Positions 8,717-14,624 of a stretch of DNA of 18,769 bases are shown here, one piece after another; within the stretch, counting starts at the first letter, position 1; each line of letters starts with the position of its first letter. Source of the DNA: Akkermansiaceae bacterium UBA1518 (lineage in GTDB: Bacteria; Verrucomicrobiota; Verrucomicrobiia; Verrucomicrobiales; Akkermansiaceae); contig DCQM01000107.1 of NCBI GenBank assembly GCA_002323895.1, forward strand, positions 1-18,769, in the 5' to 3' direction. The translations under genes were made by a program, and so were the position numbers. The notes under the pieces are model-generated. The model had not been told where the DNA came from. It saw only the letters and a program-made list of their open reading frames with translations, and made no database searches.

Positions 8717-8896
8717 ATGTTTTACCTCAGCCGCGCGATACTTGGTATCACCACATTTTTCGCTCTCTCAATCGCCAGTCTCGCTACGCAAGACAAGCCT
8801 TACCAAGAGGGGGACGTCGATGCATTCCTCACGACCGCGCGTAGCAATGGACGCCCGTCCATCGTGCTGTTCAACTTCGACGAGAAATCGGGGTGA
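8717..8896 (+). pseudogene. 5' part of an exported thioredoxin-like protein, ending in tandem in-frame TGA TGA
   Basis: The ATG at 8717 opens 59 codons with a signal peptide (residues 1-24, MFYLSRAILGITTFFALSIA, then SLAT) and the start of a thioredoxin-like fold (VDAFLTTARSNGRPSIVLFN). It stops at TGA 8894-8896, directly followed by a second in-frame TGA (8897-8899). The same frame then continues uninterrupted for about 300 codons to 9802. This makes one broken or recoded gene more likely than two genes. Explanations are compensating single-base indels (frameshift or sequencing error), selenocysteine recoding, or a true pseudogene. A GGGG run sits immediately before the stop. Confidence 0.65.
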
Positions 8897-8911
8897 TGAG
8901 GTATTAAGAAC

Positions 8912-8933
8912 GCGGGAGCCGTGCTGCTTCCGT
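8912..8933 (+). other. Stem-loop 12 nt after the tandem TGA
   Basis: GCGGGAGC (8912-8919) pairs with GCTTCCGT (8926-8933): 8 bp including two G-U pairs, with the 6-nt loop CGTGCT. The loop begins 20 nt after the second TGA. Bacterial SECIS elements have a stem-loop at about this distance with a G among the first loop bases, which this one meets. A stem of this size is also common by chance in coding DNA, so it is not proof of recoding. Confidence 0.3.
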
Positions 8934-9802
8934 CCCTGCAAATGCGCAAGCTTTCCAAGCGCTTTGACATCTGCTTGTCGGGCAATAAGGCTCCTGAGAA
9001 CTGTGACATTCGCTACCGCCAGTTTTATTGGTTGATGGTCTTCGATGAGGCCGGCGAACTGCGCGGTGCGTGCAAACTTGGCGAGCAACTTAGCGTGGTC
9101 ATCAAGCAAGGCTTCGATGTTCCCAATGGGTTCGTCGAGCTGGTTGAGCAGAGCATGCGATCAAAGTCTAGTGTGCAAGAACTTCAGCGGAATTACATCA
9201 AATCAGGTGGTTCGCTCGCGAGTTACGAAACTCTTTGTGCCAAGGTTCAGGAAGTGCATGGGGTCGGTCAGATGGCTGTCTCTACTTTCCTTGAGGAAAG
9301 TAGAAGTAAAGTCGAGGATCCGGTTTTGACGGGCGCACGGTCATTATGGATGGAGGCGGATGCGTGTTCTCATCAGGTGATCAACCATGCTGCGTTCTCT
9401 CGCGTGCGTAATCGGCTAGTCGAGTTCATAGGCGAGCATCCTAAGCACCCCTTTACGCGCCGGCTGCTAGAGCCGTTGGTAGACTCTCTTAAATACTCGT
9501 TTGATGTCGAAGCCAAGTGCCGTGCGTATGTGGACGCTTGGGCGGATCGAAGTGATTCTGGTATTCACGACGAGTTGATCGCGGCACTGAGCAAGCGATC
9601 TTCAGCATGGTGTGAGATAGCCTTAAAGGAACTTGGAGAACTCGAGGGGCACTCTTATCAACGCCTGCGATTACTGGCGCAAATCGGTGATGCGGATGGC
9701 GTGCTTAAGGCTCTAGAAGCGACGAAGTCTTTTGGCGTGATGCGTCCGTTCCACGAAGAGTGGCGAAGGGAGGCTAAGGCTAAAGCTACTGGCAACAAGT
9801 AG
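8921..9802 (+). CDS. Main part of the interrupted thioredoxin-like/helical protein
   Basis: The frame is the same as the signal-peptide fragment at 8717. The first possible start after the stops is GTG at 8921, but it has no visible ribosome site and would begin inside the fold, so it is probably not the natural start. Residues 1-70 continue a thioredoxin-like domain (FYWLMVFDEAGELRGACKL is the usual strand-turn-strand), without a CxxC motif. Residues 80-293 are predicted to be mostly helical and charged, with no family I recognise (SYQRLRLLAQIGDADGVLKA near the end looks like a helical repeat). With the upstream fragment, the whole protein would be about 360 residues, exported and of unknown role. 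It converges on cobW. Confidence 0.7.
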   Translation: MLLPSLQMRKLSKRFDICLSGNKAPENCDIRYRQFYWLMVFDEAGELRGACKLGEQLSVVIKQGFDVPNGFVELVEQSMRSKSSVQELQRNYIKSGGSLASYETLCAKVQEVHGVGQMAVSTFLEESRSKVEDPVLTGARSLWMEADACSHQVINHAAFSRVRNRLVEFIGEHPKHPFTRRLLEPLVDSLKYSFDVEAKCRAYVDAWADRSDSGIHDELIAALSKRSSAWCEIALKELGELEGHSYQRLRLLAQIGDADGVLKALEATKSFGVMRPFHEEWRREAKAKATGNK

Positions 9803-9808
9803 TTGCGA

Positions 9809-9880
9809 TGGTTACTACTGGGAATTTACTCGAGGCGCAAAGTAGGCGGACTCGGTTATTGTCTCGAGCGGAAGCAAGGA
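9809..9880 (+). repeat. Possible decayed copy (H) of the intergenic element
   Basis: In the convergent gap 9803-9933, GGTTACTACTGGGAATTTACT resembles the left edge of copy F (GGTTGCTAGGAATTCACTT). GGCG and a purine-rich tail follow. The TTTGGA block is absent and the dyad is lost. Low confidence; nothing else is seen in this gap. Confidence 0.2.
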
Positions 9881-9933
9881 AGCTCTGGCTGACGTTATTG
9901 CTATGTATCATTTGCTATCAGGAGCGGATTGAT

Positions 9934-10986
9934 TCAGGGCTCGGGAAAATGACAATCTGGATGTAGATGCTCTCTTGTGATAGAGAGAATTTCATGGGGG
10001 TCAAGGTCCGCTCCGATAAAGATCCCGGAGCAGGGAACTTTCTCGGAGACGCGAACGGGGATCGGGCTGGGAGATACAATTTCACCAACGCGCTCATAGA
10101 GGAATCGAGACCCTTCTTCGCTCGGGTGCGCTACTAAAGCCTTGGCGCGGATCACAGATGCAGGAAGCTTTTTAAGCCATACTGGGACACGGGTTTCTTC
10201 GACTGGCTTGGGGAAAATAATATTACAGCCGGTAAATTGGTGTGCGAGTTCGTGACGGTCGTGAAGATTTTTTTTCGGGGGGGGGATGGGCGCGAAGCGA
10301 AGCGAAGAATGATGGTTTTGGTCCAGTTGTTTTTTCGCAAAGGTGTGGTGGCGGTTGTTACGGATCGCTCGACTTAGAGCATCTGCTAACAGGGGCGCCG
10401 TAGTGCGCGTTGCCTGAGAATTGATGGTCATAACTTTTTTTTCTAATGCACGCTCTTCCTGCTCGTTAAGCTCGGAACTCCAAGAAATGGTGAAGTGACT
10501 CGCTGTCTCTAGTTGGAGCTTTTCGAGTTCGTCGAAGTTGCCTCGCTTCCCAAAGTGACGGGCATCGATAACGCAAACCTGCCAGCGGGGGCGTAGACAA
10601 AATTTCGATTCGAGTAGCGTAAAAGATTCCAAAAGCGGAATGGGGTCTGCTGTTCCATTTAATTCAATCAGAAGAAGGTCGTGTTGGCTTTTTGAAGCCT
10701 TAAGAATCATCTCTACCAGTTCGTCATAACCTTCGCAGCAGACACAGGATCCAGTGAGTGCTAACACATTTGCAGCACGGTCCTCCAGTGTCTCACGATC
10801 AATAGAGGCATTTTCTCGATCATTTAGAAGTACATCAGCAAGATGTTCTCGCTCAGTTAACTCATCTAAAATGGAGCGAAGTAAGGTCGTTTTTCCTGTT
10901 CCAAGAAAACCGGTGAGCATGAGCAAAGGTCTAACCGCCACAACAGGCGGTAAGGCAATTTCATTATGTGAAGTCGTGGTTGACAC
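9934..10986 (-). CDS. CobW/COG0523-family GTPase (metal chaperone-like)
   Basis: The 350-residue protein has the COG0523 layout: Walker A GFLGTGKTT (26-34), the metal-binding CxCC motif as CVCC (81-84), a G3-type ELNGTADP (108-115), and a C-terminal CobW_C-like domain (about 250-345) with a His-rich end (EHLHPDCHFPEP). Family members are GTP-driven metal chaperones or insertases, often for zinc or cobalt, in the cytoplasm. The G4 base-recognition motif, normally NKxD or SKxD, reads SWSSEL (168-173), so the Asp is missing. The start is GTG 10986; a TAA codon lies directly upstream in frame and the next Met (residue 23) would cut the first strand. The start codon lies inside an 11-bp palindrome. 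Adjacent C9 and A8 runs occur in the linker (codons about 234-239). Which metal is handled cannot be told. Confidence 0.9.
   Translation of the reverse strand: MSTTTSHNEIALPPVVAVRPLLMLTGFLGTGKTTLLRSILDELTEREHLADVLLNDRENASIDRETLEDRAANVLALTGSCVCCEGYDELVEMILKASKSQHDLLLIELNGTADPIPLLESFTLLESKFCLRPRWQVCVIDARHFGKRGNFDELEKLQLETASHFTISWSSELNEQEERALEKKVMTINSQATRTTAPLLADALSRAIRNNRHHTFAKKQLDQNHHSSLRFAPIPPPKKNLHDRHELAHQFTGCNIIFPKPVEETRVPVWLKKLPASVIRAKALVAHPSEEGSRFLYERVGEIVSPSPIPVRVSEKVPCSGIFIGADLDPHEILSITREHLHPDCHFPEP
10268..10285 (-). repeat. Adjacent homopolymer runs in cobW (C9 and A8 in the coding sense)
   Basis: On the plus strand, T8 (10268-10275), one C, then G9 (10277-10285). In the gene this encodes IPPPKKN in the linker between the GTPase and C-terminal domains. 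Three copies of a GCGAA pentamer lie next to it. Such runs are prone to slippage and would shift the frame and remove the C-terminal domain. Confidence 0.8.
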
Positions 10987-11011
10987 TTAACGCAAGTTGA
11001 TTGCGTTAAGT
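10985..11011. promoter_or_regulatory. Perfect 11-bp palindrome over the cobW start: probable operator
   Basis: ACTTAACGCAA (10985-10995) and TTGCGTTAAGT (11001-11011) are exact inverted copies with a 5-nt spacer. The palindrome includes two bases of the GTG start codon. COG0523 genes are often controlled by Zur or another metal repressor, so an autoregulated or metal-repressed operator is a reasonable inference. The sequence does not match the E. coli or Bacillus Zur box as I recall them. As RNA it would also form a strong hairpin hiding the start codon. Confidence 0.65.
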
Positions 11012-11030
11012 CTGGTGGGCAAGTCTTATC

Positions 11031-11112
11031 TGGTTGCTGCTCCTAAGGAATTGCTTTTGGCGGGATGGCCTTGATGTCGCCTTTGGACCGGAACGAAGGG
11101 GGGAGAAAGCGG
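11031..11112 (+). repeat. Intergenic element, copy C
   Basis: Blocks: CTAAGGA (11043-11049, a variant of GCTAGGA), 8 nt, TGGC with GGC/GCC dyad (11059-11061 and 11068-11070, 6-nt loop), 10 nt, TTTGGA (11082-11087), then CCGGAACGAAGGGGGGAGAA. It lies about 45-125 bp upstream of the cobW start, outside the palindrome. The tail is nearly the same as in copies D and F. Confidence 0.72.
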
Positions 11113-11130
11113 ATGATACCTTTTTGCTAA

Positions 11131-11200
11131 GGCCCCGGCACGGGGCCAGTCATCGCTGCTGATGCACAATCACGCATCATGAGCGTCGAGAGTATCGACG
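11131..11200. other. Cluster of three perfect hairpins in the MscS-cobW gap
   Basis: Three inverted repeats follow one another: GGCCCCG/CGGGGCC with a 3-nt loop (11131-11147), GATGC/GCATC with an 8-nt loop (11161-11178), and CGTCGA/TCGACG with a 5-nt loop (11184-11200). The first is the strongest and could end transcription of the minus-strand MscS gene, but no U-run follows on either strand. A plus-strand frame without stops (11131-11268) also runs through here, with a possible 29-codon ORF from ATG 11179. It reads like protein (VESIDDALKTLFG) but matches nothing I know, so it may be a gene remnant. The rest of the gap to 11332 shows nothing I can name. Confidence 0.4.
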
Positions 11201-11332
11201 ATGCCCTAAAAACCTTGTTTGGGATCCTGTATGGAACCAAGACATGCTCGTTGAGGTGGGCAAGATGAAGCTCGGGATAGTATGGACGAGTAATTCGGGC
11301 TCGCGATAGAAGAACTTAGCTAGTCTCCACTA

Positions 11333-12715
11333 TCATTTTTTCTTATCGGCCTCGGAGGGGTTCTCTGAAGCCTTTAATATTCCCTCGATTTCCCTAGCTT
11401 CCGCCGCATCGTCTGGGTCGTTAGGATCGAAATCCCCTACCGTTCCTGAAAAGCCAACTTGCCCGCCACTAGAAATATTCTTCATGCGAATCTCACGCTG
11501 CGGGAATGGGATTTCGATGTTGTTTTCCTTAAACTCCCTCCACACCTGCAACAGCACAGCGGAACGCACATTGGCCACGCCCTCGTTAGCATCATTGATC
11601 CAGAAGCGAATCTGTAAATCGATCGAAGAATCTCCAAAGCCCACCAGCAGGCACTTGGGAGAAGGGTTCCCTACAACGCGTGGGATACTTTCCGCAGCCG
11701 TGATGCAGCACTCGATCGCTTGATCAACATCCGCGTCATAAGAGATCCCTACATTTGCCTTAATTCGCACAAAAGTATCCGAGAAAGACCAGTTTACTAC
11801 CTTGTTGGTGACAAAGTCTTCATTGGGAATCAGGATCTCTTTACGATCGCGTGTGAGGACAGATACATATCTAGTTCGGAGCGTATTGATCCAACCATAG
11901 GTGCCGTCGATCTCGATGACGTCGCCAGGCTTGATCGATTTATCCAGCAGAATAATCACACCTGAAACCAAATTAGAAATGACCTTCTGCAAACCAAAAC
12001 CTAATCCCAAACCAAGGGCTCCTGAAAAAAAGGCGAGAGCACTGAGGTCGACGCCAGATGTCTTCAAAGAAATCAAAATCGCCACTACATAGAGAAAGAG
12101 GCGAGACGCCTTCATGACAAGGACTCGCATCGTGGGAGGCAGCGACCTATTGCGCCGAGCCCCAACCTCTATAAGATTACTAACCACTCCGGCGAGCCAA
12201 AGAAGCACTAATAGAATCACAATCCCCGAGAGAATCCGCCAGAGATCAAGACGAATATCACCGATCGGAATCGCAGCGTTCGACATCGCTTGCTTGAGTG
12301 GTTCGAGCCAACCTACTAGGGAGAGGGCCAGTGTAATATAGATCAGTAAGCCAAGTACTTTGGGGACAAAATGTCCCCTTGAGAATACGTTTACTAGATT
12401 GTAGACGCAGTAGGCTGACACCAAATAAGAAATGACCTTGATGTATCGCGATTCCAGGTCAAAGAGAGGAACAGTATTCAATGCTACCACCAGGCAAAAC
12501 ACAAGAATACAGGGGTAGGTGCGAAGGCCGTCGTAGTTATCGATTGCGGATTTATAGTGCCTTTTAAACTTGGTATCAGTCTTGTTAAAATAGTGCGTTA
12601 TTGCTTTCTTGATCACGAAGGTAAATCCAAGACAGCCAGCGACTATGGCCCATTGGATCCAATCCGATTGATCATCGAATAAGTCTACCAGAGAATTGAA
12701 AAAATCTGTGAACAT
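11333..12715 (-). CDS. MscS-family mechanosensitive ion channel
   Basis: The 460-residue inner-membrane protein has about six hydrophobic segments: near 20-36, 68-85, 92-110, 120-138, 158-182 and 205-222. The MscS pore helix follows at 225-258 (FFSGALGLGLGFGLQKVISN) with the Gly/Ala-rich pattern of that family. The cytoplasmic beta-domain comes next (KPGDVIEIDGTYGWI; TRDRKEILIPNEDF, 288-301), then the alpha/beta domain to about 420. The extra N-terminal helices make it longer than E. coli MscS (286 residues) and closer to YbdG/YnaI-type channels. It releases solutes on osmotic downshock. The C-terminal 40 residues are acidic and low-complexity. The start ATG at 12715 gives a short N-terminus before the first helix. 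It is a single gene with element copy D upstream. Confidence 0.95.
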   Translation of the reverse strand: MFTDFFNSLVDLFDDQSDWIQWAIVAGCLGFTFVIKKAITHYFNKTDTKFKRHYKSAIDNYDGLRTYPCILVFCLVVALNTVPLFDLESRYIKVISYLVSAYCVYNLVNVFSRGHFVPKVLGLLIYITLALSLVGWLEPLKQAMSNAAIPIGDIRLDLWRILSGIVILLVLLWLAGVVSNLIEVGARRNRSLPPTMRVLVMKASRLFLYVVAILISLKTSGVDLSALAFFSGALGLGLGFGLQKVISNLVSGVIILLDKSIKPGDVIEIDGTYGWINTLRTRYVSVLTRDRKEILIPNEDFVTNKVVNWSFSDTFVRIKANVGISYDADVDQAIECCITAAESIPRVVGNPSPKCLLVGFGDSSIDLQIRFWINDANEGVANVRSAVLLQVWREFKENNIEIPFPQREIRMKNISSGGQVGFSGTVGDFDPNDPDDAAEAREIEGILKASENPSEADKKK

Positions 12716-12740
12716 TAGTGTGCTATGTCGCCTACAACAA

Positions 12741-12812
12741 ATCTCGCTTTATTCCAATGGTATTCCCCCCGAGAACTGGAACGGAGGAGGGGAGAAAAGA
12801 GGGTTATGGGCT
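12741..12812 (+). repeat. Intergenic element, weak copy D
   Basis: GGAACGGAGGAGGGGAGAAA (12778-12797) matches the purine-rich tail of copies C and F. CTCGCTTTATTCC before it resembles the CTCGCCTTTTTGG of copy F. The GCTAGGA block and the TGGC dyad are not recognisable. It is upstream of the MscS start at 12715 in the same orientation as the others. Confidence 0.45.
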
Positions 12813-12870
12813 CCATGGTCTCGATCTCGAAGTTGCGCTTGGTGGTGTGGTGGCGTTTGAGGATGGTCCA

Positions 12871-14247
12871 CTAGATGACTTCTCCCGAGAAGGTGATGGT
12901 GAAGGTCTGGCCTTTTTCATAGTCGCCTCGGATCGGAATTGTCTCGCCGCGATTCCCTTTCATGGGAGCGACGCCTTTGTTAAACTTGATGAGAATGAAA
13001 TTATCGCCGATGACGGGGTTGAGTTCCTCTCCGGTAAGAAGTTTCATGTTGGTGATGCGTTTCGCTAGAAGGTGGATGATGGGCCGATTGTCCCAGTCGC
13101 CGCGTTCGTTGGCGGTAACGGTAAAGGTATAGATGCCGCCTTTTTTGCTGAGGGTCTGGGTCCACGGCAATTGACGTTTTGGCATACGCGCCTCCCAAGC
13201 GGGGTCGCCGTAGAGCACAACCACGTCGCGATCGCCGCTGAGACCGTGGATGCGTTTACCGGCTTTTGCTAATGTCTCAATATTGTAGTTGAGGGCGATT
13301 TGGTTGGCGTGATGCGCTTCCGATAGGCTAAAGCGCCCCGCCTGTAATTCCGAAAAGTAGTCCTTTACGCCCCAACCGCCGTAGCCGTAACCGGTGGGGA
13401 TGGTGTAGCCCACCATTTGATTCACGCCGGCGGAATGCATTAGCGCCAGCGCCATGCATTCGCGATTGGAAACGTGCGCGATTAGACAGTTGCCCACGGG
13501 CAGGTGAACCTTTGGATTGGGCGATTTGATGTCATGGCGTCCGCCCGACGAATCCTGACCAAAGAGCTGCCCATTTTTGCATTTGAAGTAGCCGTTGCGA
13601 TAGGTGAAGCCCAGTTGCCAATCACGCTCCGTAGCGTGACCGCTGGTGATGAAGACGTCCGGTTTGTAGTCGTTTAGCGAATCGACAATGAGCTTGGTGG
13701 TGTCTTGCGGGCAGGACTTGCGGGCAACGGTTTGACCGGAGACTTTTTCCCACATCGCATTGGCTTTTAGTTCGTTGAACATGACGCCTTCGTCATAGGC
13801 GTCCAAAGGTGAACCGACCGTCCCGGAAAGGGCGCGTTTTACCGTTAGCGGTTCGGCATGCTTGGCTATGCGCAAGGCATCAGCCGGTTCATACCCTGTG
13901 ACAATGGCCCAGATGGTGTCGGGGTAGGGATCCGCGTCGAGTTGACGGGTGAGTTGATGGGCGTCGGCTACGAAGGCACGTCCCGCATCTTCCGGCTTGG
14001 CGACGATACAGGTATATTTCGGAAACGCTGCTTGTAACGCTGGGAGGCTTTCCGAAAGATTTTTCTCGTACTCGATTACAATACCGCTGTGCTTGCTGCG
14101 CAGCGCCTCGACGACTGGCGCCCAATCGGCGTGCGCATGAGTGTCCTTGCTTACTACTATGGCGTAGCCGTCGTCGGCTTGTAGCTTAGCGGGCGATGTT
14201 AAAAAAATAGCGATGCCGACAAGCCTCAGAGCATGTTTAAATTCCAT
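12871..14247 (-). CDS. Secreted C25 (gingipain)-like cysteine peptidase
   Basis: The 458-residue protein has a signal peptide (1-24, ending KLQA). The core fits a clan CD caspase-hemoglobinase fold: VFITSGHAT with catalytic His204 and, 50 residues on, LPVGNCLIAHV with catalytic Cys254. The next strand and helix (ALALMHSAGVNQMVGYTIPTG) are as in C25 and related PVC peptidases. YGDPAWEA (about 345-352) is also typical of C25-like proteins. Residues 370-458 form a beta-rich C-terminal domain (FTITFSGEVI at the end). It would cut proteins outside the cytoplasm; Arg or Lys specificity cannot be read. Its G+C and codon choice look higher than those of the MscS gene next to it. Element copy E lies upstream. 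The family call is good; activity is inferred. Confidence 0.75.
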   Translation of the reverse strand: MEFKHALRLVGIAIFLTSPAKLQADDGYAIVVSKDTHAHADWAPVVEALRSKHSGIVIEYEKNLSESLPALQAAFPKYTCIVAKPEDAGRAFVADAHQLTRQLDADPYPDTIWAIVTGYEPADALRIAKHAEPLTVKRALSGTVGSPLDAYDEGVMFNELKANAMWEKVSGQTVARKSCPQDTTKLIVDSLNDYKPDVFITSGHATERDWQLGFTYRNGYFKCKNGQLFGQDSSGGRHDIKSPNPKVHLPVGNCLIAHVSNRECMALALMHSAGVNQMVGYTIPTGYGYGGWGVKDYFSELQAGRFSLSEAHHANQIALNYNIETLAKAGKRIHGLSGDRDVVVLYGDPAWEARMPKRQLPWTQTLSKKGGIYTFTVTANERGDWDNRPIIHLLAKRITNMKLLTGEELNPVIGDNFILIKFNKGVAPMKGNRGETIPIRGDYEKGQTFTITFSGEVI

Positions 14248-14275
14248 GATCGTAAAGCTGCTAGAAAATTACTGT

Positions 14276-14350
14276 TACTGCTAGGAAATTTCTCTTGGCA
14301 AAACAGCCATAAAGCCACATTTGGACTTTAGCGGAAGGGGGGGAAGAGGG
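14276..14350 (+). repeat. Intergenic element, copy E
   Basis: Blocks: GCTAGGA (14280-14286), 9 nt, TGGC (14296-14299), loop AAAACA, GCCA (14306-14309), 10 nt, TTTGGA (14320-14325), then GCGGAAGGGGGGGAAGAGGG. A second CTGCTAG (14259-14265) lies nearer the peptidase ATG (14247), so the left edge is partly duplicated. A pseudogene remnant abuts its right end. Confidence 0.72.
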
Positions 14351-14593
14351 TTGGTGGAATCAAAGGTGATTTCGAAGTTGTCGGAACCAGCAGCCGCTTT
14401 GTCAGCCCGGGTTAAGGTAGGCGCCTCCCCCGCAAGAGATGGAGATGAAACGGCGGTGCTGAATACGAAGGTCGGGCCCGGTCGCAAAATCCTGAAAGGT
14501 CAAGAAAGCGCCCACCGGGGTTGCGTGTGAGGCATGAATCAGAAAAGCGTTGAGGAGAAAATTCCTCGAGAGAGTTTATCGTCCCGGTTTCAT
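14350..14593 (-). pseudogene. Decayed N-terminal fragment of a sulfatase-type secreted protein
   Basis: On the minus strand the ATG at 14593 is followed by a stop at codon 6, a hydrophobic stretch (NFLLNAFLIHASHA) and then TPVGAFLTFQ. This resembles residues 24-32 of the large sulfatase next door (TVGAYWTFQ). In another frame, NFEITFDST (about 14353-14379) resembles its NSFQITFDST (103-112). The spacing is about 95 bp shorter than in the intact gene. The fragment has two frames and a stop, so it is not functional. It probably comes from an ancient duplication or deletion of a related gene, and it ends at element copy E. Confidence 0.5.
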
Positions 14594-14624
14594 GGGATTT
14601 CGGGTCGATTTTGGAAAAGGGCCC

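Noticed and set aside
8661..9035. Plus-strand 124-codon frame across the tandem TGA site
   Set aside because: It is the shifted frame of the interrupted thioredoxin-like gene. Only about five codons of it (GDEVL) are useful for the indel explanation; the rest is Arg/Ser/Cys-rich and not protein-like.
12718..13068. Plus-strand 116-codon frame at the MscS-peptidase gap
   Set aside because: Most of it is antisense to the peptidase C-terminus and the remainder lies in element copy D.
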